Shown here: positions 31,888 through 43,511 of the stretch, piece after piece
How the letters are laid out: each line of letters begins with the position of its first letter
How positions within the stretch are numbered: the first letter of the stretch is position 1
NCBI GenBank assembly: GCA_001898415.1
Contig: MKTU01000051.1
Location: forward strand, 11,400-75,399
Source: Rhodanobacter sp. 67-28
GTDB lineage: Bacteria; Pseudomonadota; Gammaproteobacteria; Xanthomonadales; Rhodanobacteraceae
DNA: 64,000 bases
Direction of reading: 5' to 3'
Notes under the pieces: model-generated
Databases searched by the model: none
Told to the model about the DNA's origin: nothing
What the model saw: only the letters and a program-made list of their open reading frames with translations
Made by a program: the position numbers and the translations under genes

Positions 31888-31913
31888 AAAAAATGGGCTC
31901 CAACGGCCCATTT
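31888..31913 (-). terminator. Intrinsic terminator just before rimP
   Basis: In leftward sense ATGGGC - loop CGTTGGA - GCCCAT is followed by TTTTTTG. It lies only about 28 bases before the rimP ATG, so it would attenuate entry into rimP-nusA-infB. Confidence 0.85.
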
Positions 31914-31997
31914 CCCTAACTCGCCGATGATCGTCCTCGTGTCGCGTTCCATGTCCGGCGCTCGCGTTTCGCGCCGTGCGGTACATCCTTGCAGCCA

Positions 31998-32024
31998 ACA
32001 AAAAAGCCTCACGAGGAGGCTTTC
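31998..32024 (-). terminator. Intrinsic terminator after initiator tRNA
   Basis: In leftward sense AAAGCCTCCTCGTGAGGCTTTTTTG: an AAGCCTC / GAGGCTT stem with a T-run, 18 bases after the tRNA 3' end. Confidence 0.88.
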
Positions 32025-32041
32025 TTGCATCAAGAAAGATC

Positions 32042-32118
32042 TGGTAGCGGGGGCAGGATTCGAACCTGCGACCTTCGGGTTATGAGCCCGACGAGCTGCC
32101 AGACTGCTCCACCCCGCA
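32042..32118 (-). tRNA. Initiator tRNA-fMet (anticodon CAU)
   Basis: A 77-base cloverleaf with encoded CCA. Three consecutive G-C pairs in the anticodon stem (TCGGG - CTCATAA - CCCGA) mark the initiator. Positions 1 and 72 are T and T, an unpaired end as initiators require, but U-U rather than the C-A of E. coli. It is at the head of rimP-nusA-infB, like E. coli metY. Confidence 0.96.
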
Positions 32119-32131
32119 TCAGAGTCCGCAA

Positions 32132-32160
32132 AGTCTACCGGGATGGCGGGTTTCTTGCAA
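32132..32160 (-). promoter_or_regulatory. Initiator tRNA / rimP-nusA-infB operon promoter
   Basis: Reading leftward, -35 TTGCAA (32155-32160) and -10 TAGACT (32132-32137) are separated by exactly 17 bases. The tRNA begins 14 bases past the -10 box. The location is right for a stable-RNA promoter. Confidence 0.8.
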
Positions 32161-32208
32161 GCACGAAGATCGTCGCGCTGGCCGGAAAACCATCCGCCGA
32201 CATGGGCG

Positions 32209-33663
32209 TCAGACGCCGAACGCGCGCTGGCACCATGCCAGCAGCGGCCCCCAGTACAGGCCGAGCGCAAGCAGCGCCAAGGCATTCACCGACAGCACCA
32301 CGCGCAGCGAGGTGTCGGTCTTGACCTCCACCACCGCGCCTTCCTCCGGCGCATCGAAGTACATGACCTTGATGACGTACAGGTAGTAGTAAAGCCCGAT
32401 GAACGCGGTGACGACGCCCACGATGGCCAGCCACAACATGTCGGCGTGGATCGCCGCCTCCAGCACCAGCACTTTGGCCCAGAAGCCGAACAGCGGCGGC
32501 ACGCCAGCCAGCGAGAACATCGCCAACAGCATCAGGAACGCCATCCACGGCGCCTTCTGGTTCAGACCCTTGAAATCGCTGATCTCCTCGCACTCGAACC
32601 CGGCCCGGGCGAGCACCAGCATCACGCCGAACGCCGCCGCGCTCATCAGCGCATAGCAGATCACGTAGAACAGCGCAGCCGAGTAGCCTTCAGGGGTTGC
32701 CGCCGAGAGGCCCAGCAACACGTAGCCCATGTGCGAAATGGTCGAGTACGCCATCATGCGCTTGAAGTTGGTCTGCACGATGGCGACCAGGTTGCCGATC
32801 ACCAGCGATGCGGTGGCCAGCGCGGCCAGCATCGGCTGCCAGTAATGGCTGAGATCGCCCATCCCGACCTCGAGCAGGCGCCAGGCCAGGCCGAATGCCG
32901 CCAGTTTCGACACCGCGCCGATGAACGTCGTCACCGGCGTCGGCGCTCCGTGATAGACGTCCGGCAGCCACATGTGGAACGGCGCGACGCCCAGCTCGAA
33001 ACCGATGCCCACCAGCATGAATATCAGGCCCAGCAGCAACAGCTTGGGTGCCGTGGTGTAGGCCATCACGCCATGCAGCTGCGCCAGATCCAGTGTCGGC
33101 GTGCCGCCCATGCCCGACGCGCCGTAGACCATCGACATGCCGTAGAGCAGCATGCCGGAAGCAAGGGCACTCAGCACGAAGTACTTGATCGCCGCCTCCG
33201 GCGGCAGGCGGGCATCGCGGTTCAGCGCGACCAGCGCATAGGACGACAGCGAGAGCAGCGCCAGGCCGAGGTAGATCGTTACCAGGTTGCCGGCCGACAC
33301 CATCACCATCACGCCGAGCGCGGCGAAAATCATCAACGCGTAGAACTCGCCGCCGAACAGCTTGCGGTCGATCATGTAGGGCCGCGCGTACACGAACACC
33401 ACCGCGGTGATGCCCAGCGCGAAGACCTTGAGGATCTCCGCCACGTGGTCGCGCACGAACATGCCGTTGAACGCGGTTGCGGTCTGTTCGGGCTGGCCGG
33501 CGACCACCAGGTAGATCGCCACCAGCAGCACGGCGATGGAGATCCAGTGCAGCTGCGGGCGCTGCGCCGGTTTCATGAACGCGTCCAGCAGCAGGATCAG
33601 GCACACCGCCGCCACCAGGTAAAGCTCCGGCAGCAGGGTCAGGATGTCATAGAGAGTGGGCAT
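32209..33663 (-). CDS. nuoN: NADH-quinone oxidoreductase subunit N
   Basis: NuoN (484 residues) is one of three antiporter-like proton-pumping subunits in the membrane arm of complex I. It has about 14 hydrophobic helices. The conserved lysine helix region VSKLAAFGLAWRLLEVG and the broken-helix part NFKRMMAYSTISHMGY are clear. It is the last gene of the nuo operon, 12 bases after nuoM, and the initiator tRNA promoter begins 48 bases after its stop. Confidence 0.96.
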   Translation of the reverse strand: MPTLYDILTLLPELYLVAAVCLILLLDAFMKPAQRPQLHWISIAVLLVAIYLVVAGQPEQTATAFNGMFVRDHVAEILKVFALGITAVVFVYARPYMIDRKLFGGEFYALMIFAALGVMVMVSAGNLVTIYLGLALLSLSSYALVALNRDARLPPEAAIKYFVLSALASGMLLYGMSMVYGASGMGGTPTLDLAQLHGVMAYTTAPKLLLLGLIFMLVGIGFELGVAPFHMWLPDVYHGAPTPVTTFIGAVSKLAAFGLAWRLLEVGMGDLSHYWQPMLAALATASLVIGNLVAIVQTNFKRMMAYSTISHMGYVLLGLSAATPEGYSAALFYVICYALMSAAAFGVMLVLARAGFECEEISDFKGLNQKAPWMAFLMLLAMFSLAGVPPLFGFWAKVLVLEAAIHADMLWLAIVGVVTAFIGLYYYLYVIKVMYFDAPEEGAVVEVKTDTSLRVVLSVNALALLALGLYWGPLLAWCQRAFGV

Positions 33664-33675
33664 GTTCGCTTCTGC

Positions 33676-35181
33676 TCAGATCTTGTGGACGGCAAGTTGC
33701 TGCACCAGGTGCGCCACCGAGCTGTCCATCAGGTGGATCAGCGGCTGCGGCCACACGCCGATGGCAAGGACCGCAACGGCAAAGCCGATCAGCACCCAGG
33801 TTTCACGCGGGGTCATCGGCGTCATGTGCTTGACGTGTTCGGTGGTCACCGGGCCCCACAGCACGCGCTTGACCAACCACAAGGTGTAGCCGGCACCGAT
33901 GATCAGGGTGAACGTGGCAAACAACGCGATCCACGGGCTGGCGCTGAAGCTGGCCAGGATCACCATGAACTCGCCGACGAAACCGCTGGTGCCCGGCAGG
34001 CCGCAGTTCGCCATCGCGAACAAGACGTAGAAGAGGCCGAACCACGGCATCATGTTGATGACGCCGCCGTAGTCCTTGATCTGGCGCGTGTGGGTGCGGT
34101 CGTACATCACGCCGATGCAGGTGAACATGGCGCCGGAGACGAAACCGTGCGAAATCATCTGCACCATCGCGCCCTGCATGCCCAGGCTGGCCATGTCGGT
34201 ATTGCCGCCTTCGCGCACCAGCATGAAGGCCATGAAGATGCCCAGGGTGACAAAGCCCATGTGCGCCACGGACGAATAGGCCACCAGCTTCTTCATGTCC
34301 TCCTGCACCAGCGCGACATAGCCGATGTAGACGATCGCGACCAGGCTGAGCACGATCACGATCCACGCGAAGTGCGCACCGGCGTCCGGGGTGATCGGCA
34401 GGATGAAGCGCACCATGCCGTAGGTGCCGATCTTCAGCATCACCGCCGCCAGCCACACCGAACCGCCGGTGGGCGCCTCGACGTGCGCGTCGGGCAACCA
34501 GGTGTGCACCGGCACCATCGGCACCTTGATCGCGAAGGCGATCAGGAAGCCGAAGAACAGCCAGGCCTGCTCCTTCATCGTCAGCGGCAGCGCTGCCAGC
34601 GTCGCCAGATCGAACGTGTGCGCCTTCTGGTACAGGTACAGCAGCGCGATCAGCATGAACACCGAACCGGTGAACGTGTAGATGAACAGCTTCAACGTCG
34701 CGTACACGCGCCGCGGACCGCCCCACATGCCGATCAGGATGTACATCGGGATCAGCACCGCCTCGAAGAAGGCGTAGAACACCAGCGCGTCGGTGGCGCA
34801 GAACACGCCGATCAGCAGGCCCTCCAGCAACAGCATGCAGGCCATGTACTGGTGCGGACGGTTCTGGATGACCTTCCACGCGCCGGCGATGACCAGGATG
34901 CCGACGAAGGTCGTCATCAGGATCAGCGCGACGGAGATGCCGTCCACCGCCAGGGTGAAATGCACGCCCCAGGTCGAGATCCACACATGGGTTTCCTGCA
35001 GCTGCATCACCGACCCTTCCGGGTCGTAGCGCAGCAGCCACAGGCTGATCACGAAGGTCGCGATGGTAATCAGCAGCGCCAGCCAGCGCGCCAGCATCGG
35101 CCGGGCGGAACCGGCCAGCAGCACCGGCACCGCGCCGACGATGGGCAGCCAGATCAGCAGACTGAGAAGATGATTGAACAT
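33676..35181 (-). CDS. nuoM: NADH-quinone oxidoreductase subunit M
   Basis: NuoM (501 residues) is an antiporter-like membrane subunit of complex I with about 14 helices. Family motifs: FYAFFEAVLIPMYILIG with the conserved Glu, FAIKVPMVPVHTWLPDAH and EDMKKLVAYSSVAHMGF. It lies 14 bases after nuoL and 12 before nuoN. Confidence 0.97.
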   Translation of the reverse strand: MFNHLLSLLIWLPIVGAVPVLLAGSARPMLARWLALLITIATFVISLWLLRYDPEGSVMQLQETHVWISTWGVHFTLAVDGISVALILMTTFVGILVIAGAWKVIQNRPHQYMACMLLLEGLLIGVFCATDALVFYAFFEAVLIPMYILIGMWGGPRRVYATLKLFIYTFTGSVFMLIALLYLYQKAHTFDLATLAALPLTMKEQAWLFFGFLIAFAIKVPMVPVHTWLPDAHVEAPTGGSVWLAAVMLKIGTYGMVRFILPITPDAGAHFAWIVIVLSLVAIVYIGYVALVQEDMKKLVAYSSVAHMGFVTLGIFMAFMLVREGGNTDMASLGMQGAMVQMISHGFVSGAMFTCIGVMYDRTHTRQIKDYGGVINMMPWFGLFYVLFAMANCGLPGTSGFVGEFMVILASFSASPWIALFATFTLIIGAGYTLWLVKRVLWGPVTTEHVKHMTPMTPRETWVLIGFAVAVLAIGVWPQPLIHLMDSSVAHLVQQLAVHKI

Positions 35182-35195
35182 GGAGCCTGCTTCCC

Positions 35196-37223
35196 CTAGT
35201 TGCCGAACAGTCGATAGCCGCCAAACAGCACGATCACGCCGATGATCATGGCGAACGCGTAGTGGTAGAGGTAACCGGTCTGGAGTCTCCGCAGCAATGC
35301 CGCGCCGCGATGGACCAGCCGCACCGACCCGTTCACCGCCACGCCGTCGATCACGCCGGCGTCGCTGAACTTCCAGAACAGGCGCCCCATCTTCTGCCCG
35401 CCGCTGGCAAACAGCGCGTACTCCACTTCATCCGCCCAGTACTTGCGGTCGAGCACCGTCCACAATGGCTTGAGCGCCTGCTTGATCCGACCGGCCAGCG
35501 CGGGATTGAACACGTAGATGTAGGTACAGATTACGAAGGCCGCCACCACCAGCAGGAACGGCAGCTGGGTGAAGCCGTGCAACGCCATCACCGCCGCGCC
35601 ATGGAACTCCTGGCCCAGCTCGGCCAGCACGTTGTTGGCCTCGTCCACGTGGATCGCGCTGCCGAACCAGTTGCCGAACAGCATCGGCGCCACGGTGACG
35701 TAGCCGATCAGCAATGACGGGATCGCCAGCAGCACCAGCGGCACGGTCACCACCCACGGCGACTCCTTCGGCGCATGCGCCAGCACGCCCGGTTCATGGT
35801 GGTCGTGATCGTCATGACCGTGACCATGCGAGGCGACGACAGTGAAGCGCTCCTTGCCGTGGAAGGTCAGGTACATCTGGCGGAACGTGTACAGGCCCGT
35901 GACCAGTGCACCGGCCATCACGCAGAAGTACGCATAGTTGGCGCCCCAGCGATGCGACAGGCCGACCGCCTCGATGATCGCATCCTTGGAGTAGAAACCC
36001 GAGGTGAACGGCACCGCCACCAGCGCCAGCGAGCCGATCCACATGGTGATCCAGGTGATCGGCATGTACTTGCGCAGGCCGCCCATGTAGCGCATGTCCT
36101 GCTCGTGGTGCATGGCGATGATCACCGAGCCGGCACCGAGGAACAGCAGCGCCTTGAAGAAGGCGTGGGTCATCAGGTGGAATACCGCGCCGGAGTACAT
36201 CGACACGCCCAGCGCCACCGTCATGTAGCCCAGCTGCGACAGCGTCGAGTACGCCACCACGCGCTTGATGTCATTTTGGACTATGCCAATCAACCCGGTG
36301 AACAGCGCAGTCGTGGCGCCGATCACCAGCACGAAGCTCAGCGCGGTCGAGGACATCTCGAACAGCGGCGACATGCGCGCCACCATGAAGATGCCGGCGG
36401 TGACCATGGTCGCGGCATGGATCAGCGCCGAGATCGGGGTCGGGCCTTCCATCGAATCGGGCAGCCACACGTGCAGCGGCACCTGTGCCGACTTGCCCAT
36501 GGCGCCGACGAACAGCAAGATGCAGATCACGGTCGCCGCATCCCACTGCGTGTTCGCGGTGATCTGCAGCGTCTGGCCAGCCAGCCCCGGCGCCGCGCTG
36601 AACGCACTGGCGTAGTCCAGCGTGTGCAGGAAGGTCAACACCGCGGCAATGCCCAGCAGGAAGCCGAAGTCACCCACACGGTTGACCAGGAACGCCTTCA
36701 GGTTGGCGAAGATCGCGGTCGGCCGCTTGTACCAGAAGCCGATCAGCAGGTAGGACACCAGGCCCACCGCTTCCCAGCCAAAGAACAGCTGCATGAAGTT
36801 GTTGCTCATGACCAGCATGAACATCGAGAAGGTGAACAGCGAGATGTAGCTGAAGAAGCGCGTATAGCCCGGGTCGTCGCGCATGTAGCCGATGGTGTAC
36901 AGGTGCACCACCAGCGAGACGAAGCCCACCACCACCAGCATCATCGCGGTGAGCCTGTCCACCATGAAACCGACGCTGGCGTTGACCTGCCCGATCTGGA
37001 ACCAGGTGTAGAGGTTCTGGTTGTAGTTGTCCGCGCCGCCCACGGTGAGCTGGTACAGCACATGGAACGACAGCGCGACCGACACGATCATGCACGCGAT
37101 GGTGACGGTGTGGGCGACCGCGCGACCCGCGCGGCCGAGGAACGGGCTGACGAAACCGGCCACCAGCGAACCGAGCAGCGGCGCCAGTGCGATGGTCAAC
37201 AGGACGCTCGTGGAAAGACCCAT
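35196..37223 (-). CDS. nuoL: NADH-quinone oxidoreductase subunit L
   Basis: NuoL (675 residues) is the distal antiporter-like subunit of complex I. Its long lateral helix at the C-terminus braces the membrane arm. Conserved pieces include FFGWEAVGLVSYLLIGFW, QVPLHVWLPDSMEGPTP and NDIKRVVAYSTLSQLGYM. A His-rich loop (HGHGHDDHDHHE, about residue 470) is a local peculiarity of this copy. It starts 4 bases after nuoK. Confidence 0.97.
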   Translation of the reverse strand: MGLSTSVLLTIALAPLLGSLVAGFVSPFLGRAGRAVAHTVTIACMIVSVALSFHVLYQLTVGGADNYNQNLYTWFQIGQVNASVGFMVDRLTAMMLVVVGFVSLVVHLYTIGYMRDDPGYTRFFSYISLFTFSMFMLVMSNNFMQLFFGWEAVGLVSYLLIGFWYKRPTAIFANLKAFLVNRVGDFGFLLGIAAVLTFLHTLDYASAFSAAPGLAGQTLQITANTQWDAATVICILLFVGAMGKSAQVPLHVWLPDSMEGPTPISALIHAATMVTAGIFMVARMSPLFEMSSTALSFVLVIGATTALFTGLIGIVQNDIKRVVAYSTLSQLGYMTVALGVSMYSGAVFHLMTHAFFKALLFLGAGSVIIAMHHEQDMRYMGGLRKYMPITWITMWIGSLALVAVPFTSGFYSKDAIIEAVGLSHRWGANYAYFCVMAGALVTGLYTFRQMYLTFHGKERFTVVASHGHGHDDHDHHEPGVLAHAPKESPWVVTVPLVLLAIPSLLIGYVTVAPMLFGNWFGSAIHVDEANNVLAELGQEFHGAAVMALHGFTQLPFLLVVAAFVICTYIYVFNPALAGRIKQALKPLWTVLDRKYWADEVEYALFASGGQKMGRLFWKFSDAGVIDGVAVNGSVRLVHRGAALLRRLQTGYLYHYAFAMIIGVIVLFGGYRLFGN

Positions 37224-37227
37224 GGGT

Positions 37228-37533
37228 TCAGCCCTTCATGCTGTCGATGTCGGCGATATTGATCGTGCTGCGCGTACGGAACAGCAGGACCAGGATCGCC
37301 AGGCCGACGGCAGCTTCCGCCGCAGCCACGGTGAGGATGAAAAACACGAACACCTGCCCCGACACGTCGCCCAGGAAGCGCGAGAACGCGACAAAATTCA
37401 TGTTGACCGCAAGCAGCATCAGCTCGATCGACATCAGCAGCACGATCACGTTCTTGCGGTTGATGAACAGCCCGGCCACGGCGATGCAGAACAGCACGGC
37501 GCCGAGCACGATGTAGTGTGCGAGCGAAATCAT
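37228..37533 (-). CDS. nuoK: NADH-quinone oxidoreductase subunit K
   Basis: NuoK (101 residues) is a three-helix membrane subunit of complex I with two conserved glutamates in the proton path, seen in [12 protein letters not shown] and [11 protein letters not shown]. The ATG at 37533 overlaps the nuoJ stop by 4 bases. The open frame continues upstream but only as a shadow of nuoJ. Confidence 0.97.
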   Translation of the reverse strand: MISLAHYIVLGAVLFCIAVAGLFINRKNVIVLLMSIELMLLAVNMNFVAFSRFLGDVSGQVFVFFILTVAAAEAAVGLAILVLLFRTRSTINIADIDSMKG

Positions 37534-38186
37534 GGCTTGGATTCTCCTGCGGTGCCCTCGTCGGCGGCGGCCGGCGTCGGGCGTACGGCGTCCATCTTGA
37601 CGATGCGCACGCGATCGCGCGGATCGACCCTGACCTGCCGGCTGGCGGATTCGTAACGCGCACCGCGACGTTCGCGCAGGGTCAGCGCTACCGCAGCCAC
37701 CAGGCCCACGGTGAGCACCAGCGCAGCCACTTCGAACGGCAACAGGAATTTGGTGTACAGCGCCTGGCCCAGCCACGCGGTGTTGGACATGCCGGCCACC
37801 GCAGCCGGGTCAGCGCCCAGGTCGCGCGCATGCATCGCCCACACGCCGATCAGGCCGAGCATCTCGACCAGCATCACGATGGCCACGATCACCCCGACCG
37901 GCAGGAACTTCACGAAACCCTCGTGCATTTTCTCCAGGTCGATGTCGAGCATCATCACCACGAACAGGAACAGCACCATCACCGCGCCGACGTAGACCAC
38001 CACCAGTGCCAGCGCGAGGAACTCGGCGTCCAGCAGCATCCACAGGCAGGCAGCGCTGAAGAAGGTGAGCACCAGCGCGAGCACGGCGTGCACGGTGTTC
38101 TTCAGCGTGATCACCGAGAGCGCCGCCGCCACCGTGACGAGGCTGAAGGCGTAGAAGCAGATGATTTGCAGCGTTTGGGGATTCAT
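37530..38186 (-). CDS. nuoJ: NADH-quinone oxidoreductase subunit J
   Basis: NuoJ (218 residues) is a five-helix membrane subunit of complex I. The segment [20 protein letters not shown] is the conserved pi-bulge helix. The C-terminal tail after the last helix is longer and more charged than in E. coli. It lies 9 bases after nuoI and overlaps nuoK by 4. Confidence 0.95.
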   Translation of the reverse strand: MNPQTLQIICFYAFSLVTVAAALSVITLKNTVHAVLALVLTFFSAACLWMLLDAEFLALALVVVYVGAVMVLFLFVVMMLDIDLEKMHEGFVKFLPVGVIVAIVMLVEMLGLIGVWAMHARDLGADPAAVAGMSNTAWLGQALYTKFLLPFEVAALVLTVGLVAAVALTLRERRGARYESASRQVRVDPRDRVRIVKMDAVRPTPAAADEGTAGESKP

Positions 38187-38195
38187 CGAAGGGCC

Positions 38196-38687
38196 TCAGC
38201 GGTACGGCGCATCTTGGGCACGATCCGCAGCGATCTGCTGTTCGAAGCGATCGCCGATGGCAAGCAGCTTCTGCTTGTCCACCACGTTCTCGCCGCGATT
38301 CTCGAAGTGGTATTCGTGGATCGAGGTCTCGACGATCGAGTCGACCGGGCAGCTCTCCTCGCAGAAACCGCAGTAGATGCACTTGAACAGGTCGATCTCG
38401 TAGCGCGTGGTGCGGCGCTGGCCGTCGCTCTCTCGCGGAGCCGAATCGATGGTAATCGCCAGCGCCGGGCAGACCGCCTCGCACAGCTTGCAGGCGATGC
38501 AGCGCTCCTCGCCGTTCGCATAGCGGCGCAACGCATGCAGACCGCGGAAACGATTCGACTTCGGGATGTGCTCCATCGGGTAGCGCATGGTGTACTTGGG
38601 CTTGAACATGTAGCGCATCGTCACGCCCATGCCGGCAACCAGCTCCGCCAGCATCAAACTCTTCAAATAACGGGTTACCGCGTTCAT
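38196..38687 (-). CDS. nuoI: NADH-quinone oxidoreductase subunit I
   Basis: NuoI (163 residues) carries the two [4Fe-4S] clusters N6a and N6b that pass electrons towards N2. Both ferredoxin-type motifs are complete: [12 protein letters not shown] and [12 protein letters not shown]. It docks the peripheral arm on the membrane arm. It starts 3 bases after nuoH. Confidence 0.97.
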   Translation of the reverse strand: MNAVTRYLKSLMLAELVAGMGVTMRYMFKPKYTMRYPMEHIPKSNRFRGLHALRRYANGEERCIACKLCEAVCPALAITIDSAPRESDGQRRTTRYEIDLFKCIYCGFCEESCPVDSIVETSIHEYHFENRGENVVDKQKLLAIGDRFEQQIAADRAQDAPYR

Positions 38688-38690
38688 GGC

Positions 38691-39743
38691 TTACGCTCCC
38701 ACCCCGATGCTGACCAGGTCGTAGTACTTCAGCAGACCGGCGACGAACACCCAGGCAATGGCAATGGGGATGAATACCTTCCAGCCCAGGCGCATGATCT
38801 GGTCGTAGCGGTAGCGCGGGAACGTGGCGCGGAACCACAGGAAGAAGAACGACATCACGAACGCCTTGATGAACAGCCAGATGAAGCCGCCTGCCCCCAG
38901 CCAGCTGATCCAGCCGGGCGCGTCGGCGGAGATCCAGCCCTGCAGCGGGCTGAGCCAGCCGCCGAGGAAGAAGATCGCCGACAGGAAGCTGACCAGGATC
39001 ATGTTGGCGTATTCGGCCAGGAAGAACAGCGCGAAGGCCGACCCGGAATACTCCACGTGGAAGCCGGCGACGATTTCCGACTCGCCTTCGGCCATGTCGA
39101 ACGGCAGGCGGTTGGTCTCGGCCACGCCGGAGACGAAATAGATCACGAAGACCGGCAGCAACGGCAGCCAGAACCAGTCGAACAGGCCCTTGCCGCCGGC
39201 CTGCGCGTTGACGATTTCGCTGAGGTTGAGGCTGCCGGCCAGCACCATCACGCAGACCAGGCACAGGCCCATGGCCAGCTCGTACGAGATCACCTGGGCC
39301 GCCGAACGCATGGCGCCCAACAGCGCGTAGCGCGAGTTGGACGCCCAGCCTGCGATGATGATGCCGTAGACGCCCATCGAGGTCATCGCCAGCAGGTAGA
39401 GGATGCCTGCGTTGGCGTTGGAGAGCACCATCTTGCCGCTGAACGGGATCACCGCCCAGGCCGCCAGCGCGGGGACCAGCCCGATCAGCGGCGCCAGGAA
39501 GTACAGGAAGCGGTTGGCCTTGGTCGGCAGGATCACTTCCTTGATCAAGAGCTTCACCACGTCGGCGAACGCCTGCAGCACGCCGCCGGGGCCGACCTTG
39601 TTCGGTCCCATGCGCACGTGCATCCAGCCGATGACCTTGCGCTCCCAGTACACGAACATCGCCACCGCGATCACCAGCGGCAGCACGATGCACAGGATGT
39701 AGATCAGCGGCCACATGACCTGGTTGATGAGTTGATCAGCCAT
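38691..39743 (-). CDS. nuoH: NADH-quinone oxidoreductase subunit H
   Basis: NuoH (350 residues) is the membrane subunit that forms the quinone channel with NuoB and NuoD. Conserved parts are [37 protein letters not shown] and FHVEYSG. The ATG at 39743 gives the family N-terminus; the upstream open frame overlaps nuoG. It starts 5 bases after the nuoG stop. Confidence 0.97.
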   Translation of the reverse strand: MADQLINQVMWPLIYILCIVLPLVIAVAMFVYWERKVIGWMHVRMGPNKVGPGGVLQAFADVVKLLIKEVILPTKANRFLYFLAPLIGLVPALAAWAVIPFSGKMVLSNANAGILYLLAMTSMGVYGIIIAGWASNSRYALLGAMRSAAQVISYELAMGLCLVCVMVLAGSLNLSEIVNAQAGGKGLFDWFWLPLLPVFVIYFVSGVAETNRLPFDMAEGESEIVAGFHVEYSGSAFALFFLAEYANMILVSFLSAIFFLGGWLSPLQGWISADAPGWISWLGAGGFIWLFIKAFVMSFFFLWFRATFPRYRYDQIMRLGWKVFIPIAIAWVFVAGLLKYYDLVSIGVGA

Positions 39744-39748
39744 GATGC

Positions 39749-42073
39749 CTATGCCTTGCTCAAGGTGATGGCTGCGCCGTGCGGCGGCAGCGTGGCGGTA
39801 AGGTCTTGGGCTGCCTCGATCCACACGGCGCCGTCGGGCACGGCCGCATCGACCAGCACCGGCAACTGCACCTCGCCGATGCGCGCCTGCGCGCCGGCGG
39901 TCAGGCCTTGCCGCCCCGCCTCGGCTTCATTGAGGCGGATCGCCGGCGCACGATTGAGCGGGTGCGCATTGAGCGCGGTGGCCCGGCGCAACACCGCATC
40001 GACGCGGTAGATCGGCCAGGTGGCCAACCGGGTGAGCGCGGCAGGCGCCGCACGCGTCGACAGGCCCTGACGCGCTGCCTGCGCGCGCTCGCCGATGCCG
40101 TCGCGCAGACCGGCGATGTCGTCGAACTCGAAACCGGCCAGCTGCATCGCCCCGCCGAGCGCACGCAGGACCTTCCAGCCCGGCCGCGCCTCGCCCGGCG
40201 CCTTGGCACCCGCGATCACGCCCTGCGCCAATCCGTCGACGTTGACCAGGGTCGCGTCGATTTCGGCCAGCAGTGCAATCGGCAGGATGACGTCCGCCAC
40301 CTCGCGCAGCGCGGCACCGCCGAAGGCGCTGAACGCCACGACCTTGTCAGCGCCGCGCAGCGCCTTCAGCGCCGCGGCGCCATCGGCGAAGTCGTGCGGC
40401 GGCTCGACGCCGTACAGCAGGTACGCCTTGCGCGGCTGCGCCAGCATGGCCTGGGCATCGAGCCCGCCATTGCCCGGCACCACGCCGATGCGACCCAGAC
40501 CGATGGCGTTGGCGCCCACCGGCACCTCATCGACGCCGGCACCGGTGGCTTCGCCGATGAAGTGCGCGATCGCGCGCAGCCACGAGGCCTGCGGGTGTGT
40601 CGCCGCGGCTTCGCCGAGGATCACCGCCGAGGTACCCGCCTTCAGCGCGGCAATCACCCCACCATCGCCCTGCCCGCTGCGGGCGCTGTCCAGCGCACCG
40701 GCCAGCGATGCCGGCGCCGTGGCACCGGCTTCCACTGCAGCCTTGGCCAGCCCCAGCATGGCGTCGACCAGCGCTTGCGGAGCGACGATCGTTTCGCCCG
40801 CCAGCTTGTAGTTGAAATCGAAACGAGCCGGATTCACCACGAATACGCGCGCGCCCTTCTTGGTCGCCTGGTGCAGCCGGTGATTGACCAGCGGCAGTTC
40901 CTGGCGCAGGTCCGAGCCGACCAGCAAGGCGGCCTGTACCCTTTCCAGTTCGGCGACCGGCATGCCGAACGGTACCGCCACGGCGTGATCGGCAAAATCG
41001 AGCTGGCGCAAACGGTGGTCGAGGTGGGCACTGCCCAGGCCACGCGCCAGGCGCACCAGCAGGTCGCCCTCCTCGTTCGAGATCGACGGGTGCACCAGGA
41101 TGCCCAGCTCGCTGCCCGGCGCCTTCTTCAGTGCCTCGCCGGCAAACGCCAGCGCGTCCTCCCAGGTGGTGTCGTGCCACTGGCCGTCGCGCTTCACCTG
41201 CGGAGCATGCAGGCGATCGGGGGCGTACATGCCCTGGTGGCTGTAGCGGTCGCGGTCGGACAGCCAGCACTCGTTGATCGCCTCGTTGTCGCGCGGCACC
41301 ACCCGCAGCACCTCGCCGCGGCGCGTGTGCAGCCACAGGTTGGAACCCAGCGCGTCATGCGCGCCGATCGACGGCTTGGCGATCAATTCCCAGGCGCGCG
41401 CCTTGAACTGGAACACCTTGTCGGTCAATGCGCCGACCGGACAGACGTCGATGATGTTGCCGGACAGCTCGGTTTCCACCGTCTTGCCGATGTAGGTGCC
41501 GATGACCTGGTCCTCACCGCGGCTCATGCCACCCAGCTCGTAGGTGCCGGCGATCTCGCTGGTGAAGCGCACGCAGCGCGTGCAGTGGATGCAGCGCGTC
41601 ATCTCGGTGGCCACCAGCGGCCCGATGTTCTCGTCGGCCACCGTGCGCTTGCGCTCGGTGAAGCGCGACACGCTGCGACCGAAGCCCAGCGCCACGTCCT
41701 GCAGTTCGCACTCGCCGCCCTGATCGCAGATCGGGCAATCCAGCGGGTGGTTGATCAGCAGGAACTCCATCACGTCGCGCTGGTATTGCAGCGCGAGCTT
41801 GGAGCGGGTCTGCACCTTCATGCCCTCGGTGACCGGGGTGGCGCACGCGGGCAGCCCCTTGGGCACCGGGCGCCCACCCATCTCCACCTCGACCATGCAC
41901 ATGCGGCAGTTCGCGGCGATCGGCAGCTTGCGGTGATAGCAGAAACGCGGGATCACGACGCCGACGGCATCGGCTGCCTCGATGATCATCGCATTCTTGC
42001 GGATCTGCACCGGCTTGCCGTCGATCTCGATGCTGACCAGGTCGGGAGCGGTGCTGGTTGGCTGCGTACTCAT
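39749..42073 (-). CDS. nuoG: NADH-quinone oxidoreductase subunit G
   Basis: NuoG (774 residues) is the large iron-sulfur subunit of the peripheral arm. The N-terminus binds a [2Fe-2S] cluster ([16 protein letters not shown]). [14 protein letters not shown] and [10 protein letters not shown] serve [4Fe-4S] clusters. A molybdopterin-oxidoreductase-like domain without cofactor follows. The ATG at 42073 has AAGGAG 8 bases upstream. The open frame before it crosses repeat element B and yields a spurious repeat-encoded leader peptide. Confidence 0.96.
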   Translation of the reverse strand: MSTQPTSTAPDLVSIEIDGKPVQIRKNAMIIEAADAVGVVIPRFCYHRKLPIAANCRMCMVEVEMGGRPVPKGLPACATPVTEGMKVQTRSKLALQYQRDVMEFLLINHPLDCPICDQGGECELQDVALGFGRSVSRFTERKRTVADENIGPLVATEMTRCIHCTRCVRFTSEIAGTYELGGMSRGEDQVIGTYIGKTVETELSGNIIDVCPVGALTDKVFQFKARAWELIAKPSIGAHDALGSNLWLHTRRGEVLRVVPRDNEAINECWLSDRDRYSHQGMYAPDRLHAPQVKRDGQWHDTTWEDALAFAGEALKKAPGSELGILVHPSISNEEGDLLVRLARGLGSAHLDHRLRQLDFADHAVAVPFGMPVAELERVQAALLVGSDLRQELPLVNHRLHQATKKGARVFVVNPARFDFNYKLAGETIVAPQALVDAMLGLAKAAVEAGATAPASLAGALDSARSGQGDGGVIAALKAGTSAVILGEAAATHPQASWLRAIAHFIGEATGAGVDEVPVGANAIGLGRIGVVPGNGGLDAQAMLAQPRKAYLLYGVEPPHDFADGAAALKALRGADKVVAFSAFGGAALREVADVILPIALLAEIDATLVNVDGLAQGVIAGAKAPGEARPGWKVLRALGGAMQLAGFEFDDIAGLRDGIGERAQAARQGLSTRAAPAALTRLATWPIYRVDAVLRRATALNAHPLNRAPAIRLNEAEAGRQGLTAGAQARIGEVQLPVLVDAAVPDGAVWIEAAQDLTATLPPHGAAITLSKA

Positions 42074-42093
42074 GCAGCAACTCCTTGGGGAGC

Positions 42094-42181
42094 AGGGAAT
42101 GGAGAATGGAGAATGGGAGATGGAAAGGGCCGCCGGATGTCGCGGCGCGATTCCCTGTTCCCGATTCCCGATTCCCGATTC
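42094..42181. repeat. Heptad inverted-repeat element B, between nuoF and nuoG
   Basis: The left arm (42094-42123) is GGGAATGGAGAATGG-type repeats, and the right arm (42149-42181) is ATTCCCG-type repeats in reverse complement. The core is about 25 bases. It lies between the nuoF stop (42201) and the nuoG ribosome binding site, which it leaves intact. Confidence 0.85.
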
Positions 42182-42200
42182 GCGCGGATGGAGAGCATGG

Positions 42201-43510
<1,310 letters not shown>

Positions 43511-43511
<1 letters not shown>

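Noticed and set aside
32143-35199. A 1018-codon plus-strand open frame opposite nuoN and nuoM
   Set aside because: His/Gln/Asp-rich antisense shadow of membrane-protein codons; no recognisable fold.
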